NCBI RefSeq assembly: GCF_001518015.1
Contig: NZ_LPUY01000075.1
Span: 1 to 64,000, forward strand
Length of the DNA stretch: 64,000 nucleotides
Reading direction: 5' to 3'
From: Tritonibacter horizontis
GTDB lineage: Bacteria; Pseudomonadota; Alphaproteobacteria; Rhodobacterales; Rhodobacteraceae
Part shown: positions 29,362 to 39,237 of the stretch, piece after piece
Numbering within the stretch: the first letter of the stretch is position 1
Layout: every line of letters begins with the position of its first letter
The notes under the pieces: generated by a model
Database searches by the model: none
Told to the model about the DNA's origin: nothing
What the model saw: only the letters and a program-made list of their open reading frames with translations
Translations under genes and position numbers: made by a program

Positions 29362-30014
29362 GTGGGTGCGCCCGGTCTGGGGCCCTGCAATCGTGCGTAA
29401 AGCCGCAGCGCATGACTGCGATCCTGCGCCGCAACCGGCATCATCCGGTCATAGGCGGCGGCGATCACCCCCGAAATCTCAGGCCGCAGAATGGTGGCGC
29501 CACTGTCCGGCAGAACCGCCAACGGCGAGACCTCCGCAAAGGCGCGTTCCCCCCAAAGGAGCACAACCTGCACCGCCTGGGTCAGCGCCAGCGTTTCGGC
29601 CGGAATCTCCGCCAGCGGGCCCGACATGCGCAAGAACACAAACGCCGCCCGAATGCCGCCCTGATCGTCAAAGCAAAACGCGCGGTACTGTTGCGCCTGC
29701 ACGTCGGACAAACGCGCGACCAGCGCCGCCAGATCGGGAATCATCCGGTCAAGGTCCGGCACCGCCAGCAATTCCGACCAGTCCCGAAAGAAAAACACCA
29801 TCAGGTTGGAGCCCAGCTCCGGGTCGGTTTCCGCCATCTGGTGACCCGCCAGGGTCACCACCGCTTCCAATGCGCCTTTGACCGTCGCCAGCGTGTCGTC
29901 CGCCACCCCAAAGACGATCGGCGCGATCGGACGTCCCCAGCGGGCAAAGGCGTAAGTCCCATCCGCGCCTGTGAACAGCGCCTCGATTTTCTCGGGTGTG
30001 ATCAATTCTGTCAT
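29358..30014 (-). CDS. Unrecognised conserved-looking protein upstream of ybgC
   Basis: A 218-residue soluble protein with no signal peptide or membrane helix and no family I recognise. It is acidic and Ala/Leu-rich, with FARWGRPIAPIVFGV near 23-37, NLMVFFFRDWSELLAVPDLD near 70-89, and FCFDDQGGIRAAFVFLRMSG near 113-132. These alternating hydrophobic segments suggest a compact alpha/beta fold. The coding pattern matches its neighbours. The four-base overlap with ybgC suggests a role linked to the Tol-Pal operon. Function unknown. Confidence 0.75.
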   Translation of the reverse strand: MTELITPEKIEALFTGADGTYAFARWGRPIAPIVFGVADDTLATVKGALEAVVTLAGHQMAETDPELGSNLMVFFFRDWSELLAVPDLDRMIPDLAALVARLSDVQAQQYRAFCFDDQGGIRAAFVFLRMSGPLAEIPAETLALTQAVQVVLLWGERAFAEVSPLAVLPDSGATILRPEISGVIAAAYDRMMPVAAQDRSHALRLYARLQGPRPGAPT

Positions 30015-30192
30015 GCTGCTCTACCTTGCAAGCAGGCCTGGCGCGGCCTGACCCTCGTCTGGGGCCGGTTTTATGCGTCATGTCGCGCCCCATCAAGAGG
30101 CGGCGGATATTGCGCCGATCACCGGCCGGTTGCGCGGTCCCGCCTGGGTGGACGGATCGCCGGGCACAGTTCTGTCGCGTCCCGTTTCGACC

Positions 30193-31224
30193 TCAGGAGA
30201 ACAGGTCGTCGGTGGACCGCGTGGCCGATTGCGGTTGCGCCAGACCAAGATGTGTCCATGCCTTTTGCGCCAGCATGCGGCCGCGCGGGGTGCGCTGGAT
30301 CAACCCCTGCTGCAGCAGATACGGCTCGATCACCTCTTCCAGCGCATCCCGGCTCTCGCTCAGGGCGGCCGACATGGTTTCAACCCCAACCGGTCCGCCA
30401 CCGTAGTTCTCGGCCACCAGCCGCAGATACCGCCGGTCGGCCCCGTCCAGCCCCAGTTGATCCACCCCGAGACGGGTGAGGGCATTGTCGGCCAGCTCTC
30501 GGGTGATGGTGCCATCGCCCTCCACAACCGCAAAGTCCACAACGCGGCGCAAGAGCCGTCCTGCGATCCTTGGTGTGCCGCGCGCGCGCCGCGCGATCTC
30601 GCGCGCGCCCGCGTCTTCGGCGGGAGCGCCCAGCTTGCGGGCGTTGCGGCTGACGATCTCGAACAGCTCGTCAATCGTATAGAACTGCAACCGGGTCGGA
30701 ATCCCGAACCGATCCCGCAACGGGGTCGTCAGCAACCCCATCCTGGTGGTCGCCCCGACCAGCGTAAACGGTTGCAATTCAATCCGCACCGTCCGCGCCG
30801 CCGGGCCTTCACCAATAACAAGGTCAAGCTCAAAATCTTCCAGGGCCGGGTAGAGCACCTCTTCGACCGCTGGATTCAGGCGGTGAATCTCATCGATGAA
30901 CAGAACGTCGCGCGCCTCCAGATTGGTCAGGATCGCCGCCAGATCACCCGCTTTGGCCAGCACCGGCCCGGAGGTCATCCGGAAGTTCACCCCAAGCTCG
31001 CGTGCAATGATCTGCGCCAGAGTGGTTTTCCCAAGACCCGGTGGCCCGTGAAAAAGCGTATGATCCATCGCCTCATTTCGGCGGCGGGCGCTTTCGATAA
31101 AGATGCGCAGGTTGGCGCGCGCCTCGGCCTGGCCGATGAACTCTGACAGACCCTGTGGGCGCAGGGCTCTGTCGTTGTCTTCTGGCAGCGGATCCGGGCG
31201 CAGGGCGGGGTCGGCATCAATCAT
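30193..31224 (-). CDS. ruvB: Holliday junction helicase motor RuvB
   Basis: A 343-residue AAA+ ATPase driving branch migration. Walker [13 protein letters not shown] near 63-74, Walker [15 protein letters not shown] near 113-126, [21 protein letters not shown] sensor region, and the C-terminal winged helix with [14 protein letters not shown] and [18 protein letters not shown]. Length is normal. ruvA lies 83 bases upstream on the same strand. Confidence 0.97.
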   Translation of the reverse strand: MIDADPALRPDPLPEDNDRALRPQGLSEFIGQAEARANLRIFIESARRRNEAMDHTLFHGPPGLGKTTLAQIIARELGVNFRMTSGPVLAKAGDLAAILTNLEARDVLFIDEIHRLNPAVEEVLYPALEDFELDLVIGEGPAARTVRIELQPFTLVGATTRMGLLTTPLRDRFGIPTRLQFYTIDELFEIVSRNARKLGAPAEDAGAREIARRARGTPRIAGRLLRRVVDFAVVEGDGTITRELADNALTRLGVDQLGLDGADRRYLRLVAENYGGGPVGVETMSAALSESRDALEEVIEPYLLQQGLIQRTPRGRMLAQKAWTHLGLAQPQSATRSTDDLFS

Positions 31225-31307
31225 AGCCAGACACCGCCCGCTTGCGGATCAGGTCTGGCCACTCGGGTCCGTTCAATCGTCACGCTGCGCGTCTCCATAC
31301 CCTTATC

Positions 31308-32003
31308 CTACCCCTTTGGCGCCAGCAGCCGCAATGCGGCGCGGATCAGATCCGCCTCGCCCGCGTCAGGCACATTGGCCGCCGCTTCGGCCACCGCAGC
31401 GGCGGCATCCGAGGGACCATAGCCGAGGTTCGCCAAGGCAGACAGCGCTCCGGCAGCGGCCGCCGCCGCCCCTGTGGCCACCGACTTGGGCGCGGACTTG
31501 CGCGGTGCTGCCGCAGCGCGCCCCTCCCCGACAGGTTCGACCAGCCCGTCCAGATCCGGCCCCGCCAGCGCATCAGAGACCGTGCCCCCCATGGCCATGA
31601 CGCCGGGCGCCTTGTCCTTCAGGTCCAGCACGATCCGTTGCGCGGTTTTCGGGCCGACCCCTTTTGCGGCCTTGACCGTCGCCCAGTCCCCAAGCGCGAT
31701 GGCGCGACTGACCCCATCGGGACCAAGCGTGCCGAGGATTGCCAGCGACACCTTGGCGCCGACGCCCTGAACGGAGGTCAGCAACCGGTGCCATTCCTTT
31801 TCCACCAGCGAAGTGAAACCAAAAAGCTGCATCAGATCTTCGCGCACCAGAAGCTCGGTATAGAGCTGCACGGCCTCCCCGACGGGGGGCAAGCTGGCCA
31901 GGGTCCGGTCCGAACAATAGACGATATAGCCAACGCCCCGGACATCAATCATCACGTGATCCAGCGCCTTGTAGTCGAGCCGCCCGGTCAATTTCCCGAT
32001 CAT
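31308..32003 (-). CDS. ruvA: Holliday junction DNA-binding protein RuvA (long linker)
   Basis: A 231-residue protein, about 30 residues longer than typical RuvA. An OB-fold (1-62, [20 protein letters not shown]) and two HhH motifs ([16 protein letters not shown] and [19 protein letters not shown]) are intact. An Ala/Pro-rich linker (about 145-185) precedes domain III, which binds RuvB ([21 protein letters not shown]). The extra length lies in the linker. The ATG overlaps the ruvC stop. Confidence 0.95.
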   Translation of the reverse strand: MIGKLTGRLDYKALDHVMIDVRGVGYIVYCSDRTLASLPPVGEAVQLYTELLVREDLMQLFGFTSLVEKEWHRLLTSVQGVGAKVSLAILGTLGPDGVSRAIALGDWATVKAAKGVGPKTAQRIVLDLKDKAPGVMAMGGTVSDALAGPDLDGLVEPVGEGRAAAAPRKSAPKSVATGAAAAAAGALSALANLGYGPSDAAAAVAEAAANVPDAGEADLIRAALRLLAPKG

Positions 32004-32497
32004 GCGCGCACCTCTTTCAGTTGTCGCTGCTTGGTGCCGCCGTAATAGGCATGGCAGATGGCAATCGCCAGCGCATCCGCCGCATCCGGCCCCTTTGGCG
32101 CGCTGCCGGGCAATTGCAGTTTGACCATATGGAGGACCTGTTCCTTTTCGGCATGCCCAACCCCGACAACCGTTTTTTTGACCCGGTTCGGCGCATATTC
32201 ACCAACCGGCAATCCCGCCTTGGCCAGGGTCAGCAGGGCGACCCCGCGCGCCTGACCGAGCTTCAGCGTCCCGGCCCCGTCCTTGTTCACAAAGGTCTGT
32301 TCGATTGCCGCCTCGTCCGGAGCGTAGGCAAGGATGATCTCGGTGACCTGATTGTGCAGCGACAGCAGCCGTTCGCCCAGATCGTCACCATCGGACTGGC
32401 AGACCCCGTTCGCAACATGGCTGAGCCGTGCACCGTTTGATTCGATTACGCCCCACCCAAGGGATCGGAGCCCCGGATCAATGCCCAGTATTCGCAC
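32000..32497 (-). CDS. ruvC: Holliday junction resolvase RuvC, GTG start
   Basis: A 165-residue endonuclease resolving Holliday junctions. Catalytic acids are visible: Asp7 in [14 protein letters not shown], Glu in [11 protein letters not shown], and the paired Asp in [19 protein letters not shown] at 32497 gives the normal family start; the open frame continues another 74 codons upstream without family sequence. It heads ruvC-ruvA-ruvB, each closely spaced. Confidence 0.95.
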   Translation of the reverse strand: MRILGIDPGLRSLGWGVIESNGARLSHVANGVCQSDGDDLGERLLSLHNQVTEIILAYAPDEAAIEQTFVNKDGAGTLKLGQARGVALLTLAKAGLPVGEYAPNRVKKTVVGVGHAEKEQVLHMVKLQLPGSAPKGPDAADALAIAICHAYYGGTKQRQLKEVRA

Positions 32498-32867
32498 CTG
32501 TTTGCCCGCCGTTTGCCAGAGAGTTTGATTTTTGTTGATCCCGCCTAGCACAAAACGCGAACATAGCAAAATGTTTTCCAGTCCGCTCCGCCGGTCTTGG
32601 CCGCCTGGCATGCTGTGGGCAATGCGGCCTTGGTGCAGAAACCCGTCGTCGAATGGACAAATACGACACCTCAGGAAACGTCGGCGACAGCATTTTCCAA
32701 ACCCTGTTGAATTGTCCAATGCCCCTTCTTTTTAAGGGGAAATGCTATGCAGGTTGTGCATGGAACACATGCAGAAATTGCACTTGTGGCGACATCACCG
32801 CCCGACTAAGTGCCGTCCATCGCACAGATGCGACATGAATGACCTTCGACCTAGAGAGAACGTGGAT
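32498..32867. promoter_or_regulatory. Divergent intergenic region between ruvC and the DUF1127 gene
   Basis: This 370-bp region should hold the ruvC promoter and that of the DUF1127 gene. It contains ATTGTCCAAT (32711-32720, palindromic apart from its two centre bases) and CCCCTT-N6-AAGGGG (32722-32739) in a local A+T-rich patch about 130 bases before the DUF1127 start. No convincing gene is seen; the open frames inside lack ribosome sites and family features. Confidence 0.5.
32722..32739. promoter_or_regulatory. Inverted repeat CCCCTT-N6-AAGGGG
   Basis: A 6-bp perfect inverted repeat with a CTTTTT loop, directly beside the 10-bp element ATTG-TC-CAAT. It could be an operator or a hairpin in the 5' leader of the DUF1127 message. 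Confidence 0.35.
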
Positions 32868-33086
32868 ATGGCTGCAATCGACACCACCCGCACCGCCCAA
32901 GGCACCCTCGGCCTGATCGGCCGTATCGGCGCTCTTGCAAGTACAATTTACGCAACCGTGATGGTCTGGAATGACCTGCGCATGACCCGGAATGCGCTCG
33001 GGGCGCTGACCGACAGAGAGCTGTCGGACATCGGCCTGATCCGCGGTGACATTGACGCGCTCGGCAGCGACTCGCCGCTGATCTGA
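32868..33086 (+). CDS. DUF1127 (YjiS-like) small protein
   Basis: A 72-residue protein. The C-terminal half holds the DUF1127 pattern (WNDLRMTRNALGALTDRELSDIGL), with the Leu-Ser-Asp-Ile-Gly-Leu core. The N-terminus has one moderately hydrophobic stretch (about 14-33). Related small proteins in alphaproteobacteria are stress-induced, Arg-rich and in some cases RNA-binding. ATG 32868 follows GAGAGAACGTGGAT; ATG 32835 is an alternative. A strong terminator follows at 33187-33225, leaving a 100-base 3' region with repeats. Confidence 0.82.
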   Translation: MAAIDTTRTAQGTLGLIGRIGALASTIYATVMVWNDLRMTRNALGALTDRELSDIGLIRGDIDALGSDSPLI

Positions 33087-33186
33087 TCACTGGCGCCAGA
33101 GCCTGGCACCGGAAGCCTGGCTCGTGAAACGAACCTGTGTCGCCGCACCTGTGTCGTTCGGGCCCGCATTGGCAGCCTGAAATCAG

Positions 33187-33225
33187 AAAGCCGCGCCGCC
33201 GGAATGCCCGGTGCGCGGCTTTTTC
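33187..33225 (+). terminator. Intrinsic terminator of the DUF1127 transcript
   Basis: AAAGCCGCGC (33187-33196) pairs with GCGCGGCTTT (33213-33222). CCGG and CCGG form an inner stem around AATGC, and the T-run extends to 33224. A two-step stem with a T-tract is a confident terminator. Confidence 0.88.
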
Positions 33226-33242
33226 TGTCTGCCCAGAGAGTT

Positions 33243-33590
33243 CTAACGCAGGATGGGCATCAGTTTTTCGGCAATTTTGGTGGACAAGGGATCGCTTCGC
33301 ATCACCCAGGCCCCCGCCTGTTCCAGCGTCGATCCCTGGCGCAGCTCGGCGACGCGGTAATTATAGCTATCATAGCCAAGCGAGGCCATCAAAAGCCCCT
33401 TGAACAACAGGATCGCCGCCACAAAGAGAATGACAGAGCGCCCGGAAATGCGGGATTGGGCTTTTTTGCGCGGCTCGATGACGATCAGCCCATCCGCACG
33501 CATCTTGGCAGTATATCCCTGCCCTGCCTGCGCATGTTTCCTGTCCAGCCGACGAAGCCGGTTGCGAAATTCTGCGTGTTGTTCGCTCAT
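33243..33590 (-). CDS. Small single-pass membrane protein, unknown
   Basis: A 115-residue protein. A charged, Arg/Lys-rich N-terminus (1-52) precedes one membrane helix (SVILFVAAILLFKGLLMASL, about 56-75) and a C-terminal periplasmic segment of about 40 residues (YNYRVAELRQGSTLEQAGAW). GAGAG before ATG 33590 supports this start over the longer frame to 33629. No family is recognised. Codon use looks like that of the neighbours. Confidence 0.72.
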   Translation of the reverse strand: MSEQHAEFRNRLRRLDRKHAQAGQGYTAKMRADGLIVIEPRKKAQSRISGRSVILFVAAILLFKGLLMASLGYDSYNYRVAELRQGSTLEQAGAWVMRSDPLSTKIAEKLMPILR

Positions 33591-33694
33591 TGCGACTCTC
33601 CGAACTGGCCCCCACCAGCGGATGGTCACAACTTAGGCTGGGAATGTGTCGAAAGGAAGGCAGATACCTAAAAGTCTATTAAACTGCACGCCTT

Positions 33695-34570
33695 TCAGTC
33701 AGCGCGGCGCAACGTTAGCGTCGTCCATTCACCAATTTGGTCACGCACCTCCAGATTGATGCCATTTTCGGCATAGACAGAGATCACATCATCCGCCTGC
33801 TCATTGAGGATACCGGACAGAATCGCATAACCGCCTGCGCGCAAGTGTGCTGCCATGTCCGGGCTCAACGCCAGCAAGGGGCCTTTGAGGATATTGGCAA
33901 AGATCAGATCGTAAGGCGCGGCGTCATGCAGTGCGGGCGCGTCAAAGCCGGCCGCCTCCAGGCAGGTCACAGCGCCCTTCAGGCCGTTGGCGTCCATATT
34001 TGCCACCGCCACATCAACCGCAACCTGGTCGATGTCACTGGCAAGAATCTCGGCCTCGGGCCAGACGCGGGCCGCCGCCATCGCCAGCACCGCAGTGCCA
34101 CAGCCGATATCGGCCACGCTCTGGCCGACGAAACCTTCTTCCAGCAGATGATCAAGCGCCCGAAGGCAGCCCAACGTCGTGCCGTGATGACCGGTGCCAA
34201 AGGCCATCGCCGCCTCGATCAGCAGCGGGATCTTGTCACCTGGCAACTTGTCTGCATCGTGGCTGCCGTAGACGAAGAAACGGCCCGCTTCCACCGGTGC
34301 CAGCTCGCGGCGCACATGGGCCACCCAGTCGGTTTCCGGCAGCTCGGACACGGCAAAAGGTTTGGCGCCATGGATCGTCGCCAGCAGCGCCAGCCCGGCC
34401 GGATCCGGGGTTTCGGTGAAATAGCCGCCCACTTCCCACAGACCGGAGCCATCTTCGACCTCAAAGACGCCAACGCCGGTCGGCTCAGGCGTCAGCCGCT
34501 CCATCGCCTCGCCCAGCGCCTCGGCCTGGGGTTTTCCGGTCAAGGTGGTGAGGGCGGTAAAGGTGGGCAT
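33695..34570 (-). CDS. prmA: Ribosomal protein L11 methyltransferase PrmA
   Basis: A 291-residue S-adenosylmethionine-dependent methyltransferase that trimethylates L11. An N-terminal substrate-recognition domain (about 1-95) precedes the methyltransferase core: FGTGHHGTTLGCLRALDHLL, the SAM motif VADIGCGTAVLAMAAARVW, ILASDIDQVAVDVA and FANILKGPLLALSPDM. Length and motifs are normal. Confidence 0.94.
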   Translation of the reverse strand: MPTFTALTTLTGKPQAEALGEAMERLTPEPTGVGVFEVEDGSGLWEVGGYFTETPDPAGLALLATIHGAKPFAVSELPETDWVAHVRRELAPVEAGRFFVYGSHDADKLPGDKIPLLIEAAMAFGTGHHGTTLGCLRALDHLLEEGFVGQSVADIGCGTAVLAMAAARVWPEAEILASDIDQVAVDVAVANMDANGLKGAVTCLEAAGFDAPALHDAAPYDLIFANILKGPLLALSPDMAAHLRAGGYAILSGILNEQADDVISVYAENGINLEVRDQIGEWTTLTLRRAD

Positions 34571-34665
34571 GTCGGGATCTCCGAAAGAGCAAAGGGGCGC
34601 GGCTGTGACGCGCCTACGCCAGCCTTCGGGCCTTGGTCAAGGGGTGAGCGCGCCGGGCGGCGGCG

Positions 34666-35901
34666 CTATTGGGCCGGGGCAGGCGTGACGAGCCGGGCAA
34701 AAATCGTCTCGTTGCCGGGTTCGGGATGGCGCGGGATCAGACAGGCCAGGGCCAGCGAGATCAGCGCCATCGACGCCGCCAGGGCAAACACGAGGGGCGG
34801 CGACACCACCCACAACAGGCCAAGAAGGACCGGCAGGAACACCGCTGCGATGTGATTGATGGTAAAGGCGACAGCCGCGGTTGGCGCAATATCCCCCGGG
34901 TCGGCGATTTTCTGGAAATAGGTCTTCAGCGCCAGCGCCAGCCCGAAAAAGATGTGGTCAATCACATACAGCGTCGCCGCCAGCGCCACGCCCCAGCTGA
35001 ACCAGTAGAGCCCCCCATAGGCCAGGAACACCAGCGCCAGCCCCGCGTATTCGAAGATCAGCGTCTTGCGTTCGCCGTAGCGGGCAACAATCTGGCCCAG
35101 AACCGGGGCCACCGCCATGTTGATGCCGAGGTTGATCAGATAGAGCCAGGCGATCTCGTGCACCTTGAAGCCGAATTTTTCGACCATCATGAAGCCGGCA
35201 AAAACGACAAAGATCTGCCGCCGCGCCCCGGCCATGAACTGCAGCGCGTAATAGAGCCAGTACCGGCGGCGCAGAATCAGCTTCTTGACCTGCGGATGCG
35301 GCGCCTCGAACTGCGGATAGAGCAGCATGCACAAAAGCGCGATCACCGTGGTCGCCATCCCGGCACCGACATAGACAGCGTTATACGTGAGGTTCAGCGG
35401 CTCCCAGAGCAGGATCACAATCACATAGACCACCGCTGTCATCGCCGATCCGGCGGCCAGCAACCAGCCCAGCATCTGTGGCGCGCGGTCCTTTGGCAGC
35501 CATTGCAGCTGCAACGACTGGTTCACCGTTTCATAATAGTGAAAGCCGATGGAACTGAGCATGGTCAGCGTCAGGATGCCCCCCATGGCGGGGAAAAACC
35601 CGGTCAATGCCGTCGCCACGCCGAGCAGGATCAGCGAGACCAGCCCCAGCACCTGCTCGCGCACGAACATGATCACGGCGATCACGCCGACGGCCAGGAA
35701 ACCGGGGATTTCACGGATCGTGTGCAATACGCCAATATCAGCGCCATCGAAATTGGCGGCCTCCTTGACGAAATTGTTCAGCAACAGGCTCCAGCCGTTA
35801 AAGGCAATGGGCATCGCCAATGCCATCATGAACAGCAGGGTGATGGGGCGGCGCCAGAAGGGAAGCGTACTGGCCTGATCAAGGGGCATGGGTGCAGACA
35901 T
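34666..35901 (-). CDS. MFS transporter
   Basis: A 411-residue membrane protein with about 12 hydrophobic helices and no signal peptide. Helices start near 18 (ITLLFMMALAMPIAFNGWSL), 58, 78, 95, 140, 168, 208, 243, 282, 315, 348 and 370. The loop LRRRYWLYYALQFMAGARRQ between helices 6 and 7 is basic, as expected. The A-motif of drug antiporters is not clear, so the substrate is unknown. A 115-bp gap separates it from priA, which is on the same strand. Confidence 0.82.
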   Translation of the reverse strand: MSAPMPLDQASTLPFWRRPITLLFMMALAMPIAFNGWSLLLNNFVKEAANFDGADIGVLHTIREIPGFLAVGVIAVIMFVREQVLGLVSLILLGVATALTGFFPAMGGILTLTMLSSIGFHYYETVNQSLQLQWLPKDRAPQMLGWLLAAGSAMTAVVYVIVILLWEPLNLTYNAVYVGAGMATTVIALLCMLLYPQFEAPHPQVKKLILRRRYWLYYALQFMAGARRQIFVVFAGFMMVEKFGFKVHEIAWLYLINLGINMAVAPVLGQIVARYGERKTLIFEYAGLALVFLAYGGLYWFSWGVALAATLYVIDHIFFGLALALKTYFQKIADPGDIAPTAAVAFTINHIAAVFLPVLLGLLWVVSPPLVFALAASMALISLALACLIPRHPEPGNETIFARLVTPAPAQ

Positions 35902-36016
35902 GAAATCGCTTTAGATCGCTTGCCGCGACAAGGCCAGCCAAGAATTGTACCAAGTCATATTGCCGGATGCACAGGTGATCTGCAGCCATGCAGATCGGGG
36001 GCGCGGCCTGCAAGTG

Positions 36017-38224
36017 TCAGAAGAAGTTTTGCGGGTCGATATCCACATTCAGGCGCAGATCGCCGCGCAGCCGGAACGGCGCGATCCAGCGTGTGATCGC
36101 ATCCTGCAGCGCGATGCCCTTGTCGGCCTTGACCAGAAGCCGGACCCGGTGGCGACCGCGAATGCGCGCGATGGGGGCTGGCGCAGGGCCAAAGAGCTGC
36201 GCGCCGACCTGCCGCAGCGGGCCGTCGCTGCGGGCCAGGGCATTGGCCAGATCAAAGACCTGCGCAAGATCGCCGCCCGAAACGATAATGCCGGCCATGC
36301 GCCCATAGGGGGGCACACCCGCCGCCCGGCGCTGCTCTGCCTCGGCGCGCCAAAAGCTTTCTTCGTCGCCCGACAGGATCGCCCGGATCACCGGATGCTC
36401 TGGCTGGAAACTTTGCAGCAAGGCCTCGCCCTGCCGTTCTGCCCGTCCGGCGCGCCCCGCCACCTGCCGCATAAGCTGGAACGTGCGTTCGGCCGCCCGC
36501 AGGTCAGAGCCTTGCAGGCCAAGATCGGCATCAATCACCCCGACGAGCGTCAGCAGGGGAAAGTTATGGCCCTTGGCCACCAGCTGCGTGCCAAGGATGA
36601 TATCCGCCTCGCCGCTTGCGATATCCTCGATCCGCTGTTTGAGCGCCCGCGCCGAGCCGAAAAGGTCGGAGCTGAGCACCGCAATACGCGCCTCGGGGAA
36701 AAGCGCCGCCGCCTCTTCGGCCAGCCGTTCGATGCCCGGGCCGACCGGCGCCATCTTGCCCTCGACCTTGCAGCTGGGGCATTCGGTGGGCACCGGTTTT
36801 GTCTCGCCGCACTGGTGACACATCAACCGCTTGAGAAAGCGGTGCTCCACCATGCGGGCATCGCAATTGTCACAAGCCACCTGCGCACCGCAGGCCCGAC
36901 AGATGGTGACGGGCGCAAAACCGCGGCGGTTCAGGAACAACAGCGATTGTTCGCCCCGCTCCATCCGCCGCGCGATGCCCTGCTTCAGCGTCGGAGAGAT
37001 CCAGGTCGAGGGCAGCAGCTCCTCGGTGCGCATGTCCACCGCCCGCATCTGCGGCAGCACCGCCGCGCCGAACCGCGCGGTCAGATCGAGGCGGGCGTAT
37101 TTTCCAGCCTCGGCGTTGGCCCAGGTTTCCAGCGATGGGGTCGCGGAGGCCAGCACCACCTGCGCGTTGCACAAGGACGCCCGCCAGACCGACAGATCGC
37201 GGGCGTTATACAGCACGCCCTCTTCTTGTTTGTAGGAGGTATCGTGTTCCTCATCGACGATGATCAGCCCCAGATCGCGAAACGGCAGATACAGCGACGA
37301 CCGCGCGCCGATCACCAGCTGGGCATCGCCCTGCCCCACCATGCGCCAGACCCGGCGCCGCTCGGTCATGGTAACGCCGGAATGCCATTCCGCCGGCACC
37401 GCGCCAAACCGCGCCTCGACCCGTTTCAGGAATTCGGCCGTCAGGGCGATTTCCGGCAACAGAACCAACGCCTGCCGCCCCTTGCGCAGACAGGCGGCCA
37501 CCGCCTCAAGGTAGACTTCGGTCTTGCCCGATCCGGTCACCCCCTTGAGCAGCGTCGTACCATAGCGGCCGGAGTTCACCCCGGCGGCCAGCGTTTCGGC
37601 GGCACGGGCCTGATCCTCCGACAGTTGCTTGCCGGGCAATTCCGGGTCCAGTGGCGGGAATGGCAGATCGCGGGGGGAGTCTTCTTCGCGCAGCGCCCCC
37701 TGTTTGATCAGCCCCTTGACCACCGATGTGGTCACCCCCGCCAGCCCAGACAATTCGCTGGGCGTAAAGGCGGCGCCATCGTATTCATCCATGATGTCGA
37801 GCACCTTGGCGCGCGCATCGGTCATCCGGTCCGGCTCCGCATCGCCCCGGCGCAGCACCTTGCGCATCGAAGGCGGGTCAGACAGGCCCGGCGCGCGGGT
37901 GGCCAGCCGCAGCATCATCGACAGCGGCGTCAGGGTATATTGCGCGCCGCGTTCCAGAAACTGGCGCATCTCGGCGCGCATCGGTGCCAGATCCAACACC
38001 CGGATGACCGACCGCAGCTTGGCCGCGTCGAAATCCCCCGCCCCCGGCCCCCAGACCACGCCCAGAACCTTGCGCGGGCCCAGCGGCACCTCGACAAAGG
38101 CGCCGAGGAAACAGCCCTCCTGCGGTGCGCGATAGTCCAGCAGGCGGTCCAGGGGCTGCGCGGTCAGCACAGCCACCCGCGCGTCGGCGGCAAAATACTC
38201 TGGACTTTGGTTGTCTTGCATCAT
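36017..38224 (-). CDS. priA: Primosomal protein N' (replication restart helicase PriA)
   Basis: A 735-residue superfamily 2 helicase that reloads the replisome at stalled forks. The N-terminal DNA-binding domain (about 15-105) has AVLTAQPLDRLLDYRAP and GAFVEVPLGPRKVLGVVWG. Walker A GVTGSGKTEVYL, the DEEHD box IIVDEEHDTSYKQ, and FLNRRGFAPVTICRACG are present. Paired zinc sites are formed by CRACG, CDNCDAR, CHQCG and CPSCK. All motifs are intact. Confidence 0.96.
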   Translation of the reverse strand: MMQDNQSPEYFAADARVAVLTAQPLDRLLDYRAPQEGCFLGAFVEVPLGPRKVLGVVWGPGAGDFDAAKLRSVIRVLDLAPMRAEMRQFLERGAQYTLTPLSMMLRLATRAPGLSDPPSMRKVLRRGDAEPDRMTDARAKVLDIMDEYDGAAFTPSELSGLAGVTTSVVKGLIKQGALREEDSPRDLPFPPLDPELPGKQLSEDQARAAETLAAGVNSGRYGTTLLKGVTGSGKTEVYLEAVAACLRKGRQALVLLPEIALTAEFLKRVEARFGAVPAEWHSGVTMTERRRVWRMVGQGDAQLVIGARSSLYLPFRDLGLIIVDEEHDTSYKQEEGVLYNARDLSVWRASLCNAQVVLASATPSLETWANAEAGKYARLDLTARFGAAVLPQMRAVDMRTEELLPSTWISPTLKQGIARRMERGEQSLLFLNRRGFAPVTICRACGAQVACDNCDARMVEHRFLKRLMCHQCGETKPVPTECPSCKVEGKMAPVGPGIERLAEEAAALFPEARIAVLSSDLFGSARALKQRIEDIASGEADIILGTQLVAKGHNFPLLTLVGVIDADLGLQGSDLRAAERTFQLMRQVAGRAGRAERQGEALLQSFQPEHPVIRAILSGDEESFWRAEAEQRRAAGVPPYGRMAGIIVSGGDLAQVFDLANALARSDGPLRQVGAQLFGPAPAPIARIRGRHRVRLLVKADKGIALQDAITRWIAPFRLRGDLRLNVDIDPQNFF

Positions 38225-38400
38225 TCCAAGCGTAGACCCGCTGCTGTCTTTCCCCTACGGTGTGCGCGTTGCGATGTTTTCGCTAACATACGCAAGGACG
38301 CGCCCTGAACCGCCTCTTCGTCATTCGCACTTTTCGCGAGACGTCCTATCAGGTAAAGGCATGGCGCACCGAGGCCAAGCCATCCAGAGGACCAAAGCCC

Positions 38401-39054
38401 ATGAAATTCTTCGTAGACACCGCCGAAATCGACGCCATCGCCGAGCTGAACGATCTCGGCATGGTCGACGGCGTCACCACCAACCCCTCCCTGATCAAGA
38501 AATCCGGCCGGGACATCATCGAAGTCACCAAGGAGATCTGCGATCTGGTCGACGGACCGGTTTCAGCCGAGGTCACCGCCACCGACGCTGCAACCATGAT
38601 CGCCGAAGGCCGCAAACTGCTGGAGATCGCCGACAACATCACCGTCAAGGTGCCGCTGACATGGGATGGCCTCAAGGCCTGCAAAACCCTGACCGATGAC
38701 GGCCACAAGGTCAACGTGACCCTGTGCTTTTCCGCCAATCAGGCGCTGCTGGCCGCCAAGGCGGGCGCGACCTTCATTTCGCCCTTCATTGGCCGCCTGG
38801 ACGATATCAACATCGACGGCATGGAGCTCATCGAAGACATCCGGACCGTCTATGACAACTACGGATTCGAAACCGAGATTCTGGCCGCGTCGATCCGCAC
38901 CGTGAACCACATCCTCGACAGTGCCCGCCTTGGCGCCGATGTGATCACCGCGCCGCCGGCCGTGATCAAATCCATGGTCAACCACCCGCTGACCGACAAG
39001 GGCCTTGCGGCATTCCTCGCGGACATCGAGGCCGCCGGCATCAAGATTCTGTAA
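38401..39054 (+). CDS. tal: Transaldolase / fructose-6-phosphate aldolase family (short TalC type)
   Basis: A 217-residue class I aldolase of the short transaldolase subfamily. Conserved Asp6 (FFVDTAEI), GVTTNPSL at 24-31, the Schiff-base Lys83 ([12 protein letters not shown]), [20 protein letters not shown] and SIRTVNHIL are visible. It acts in the non-oxidative pentose phosphate pathway or as an F6P aldolase; sequence alone does not separate the two. A strong terminator follows. Confidence 0.93.
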   Translation: MKFFVDTAEIDAIAELNDLGMVDGVTTNPSLIKKSGRDIIEVTKEICDLVDGPVSAEVTATDAATMIAEGRKLLEIADNITVKVPLTWDGLKACKTLTDDGHKVNVTLCFSANQALLAAKAGATFISPFIGRLDDINIDGMELIEDIRTVYDNYGFETEILAASIRTVNHILDSARLGADVITAPPAVIKSMVNHPLTDKGLAAFLADIEAAGIKIL

Positions 39055-39085
39055 GCGACTCTTTGCGTAACCGCACAAGCCCGAC

Positions 39086-39114
39086 TGGCGCCACCCACAA
39101 GGTGGCGCCATTTT
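39086..39114 (+). terminator. Intrinsic terminator of the transaldolase gene
   Basis: TGGCGCCACC and GGTGGCGCCA form a perfect 10-bp stem around CACAA, followed by TTTT. It lies 31 bases after the stop. Confidence 0.88.
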
Positions 39115-39237
39115 CGTGTGTTATTTCAACAGGATTTCCCCGCCGACAGCGCCCGGTGTTTTTCCATCTTTTTGGTGGGCCTTGTTAAAAGCCTCATGTT
39201 ATAGTGGCCAAAACCCGGTCAGAAGTCGGTGACAAGA

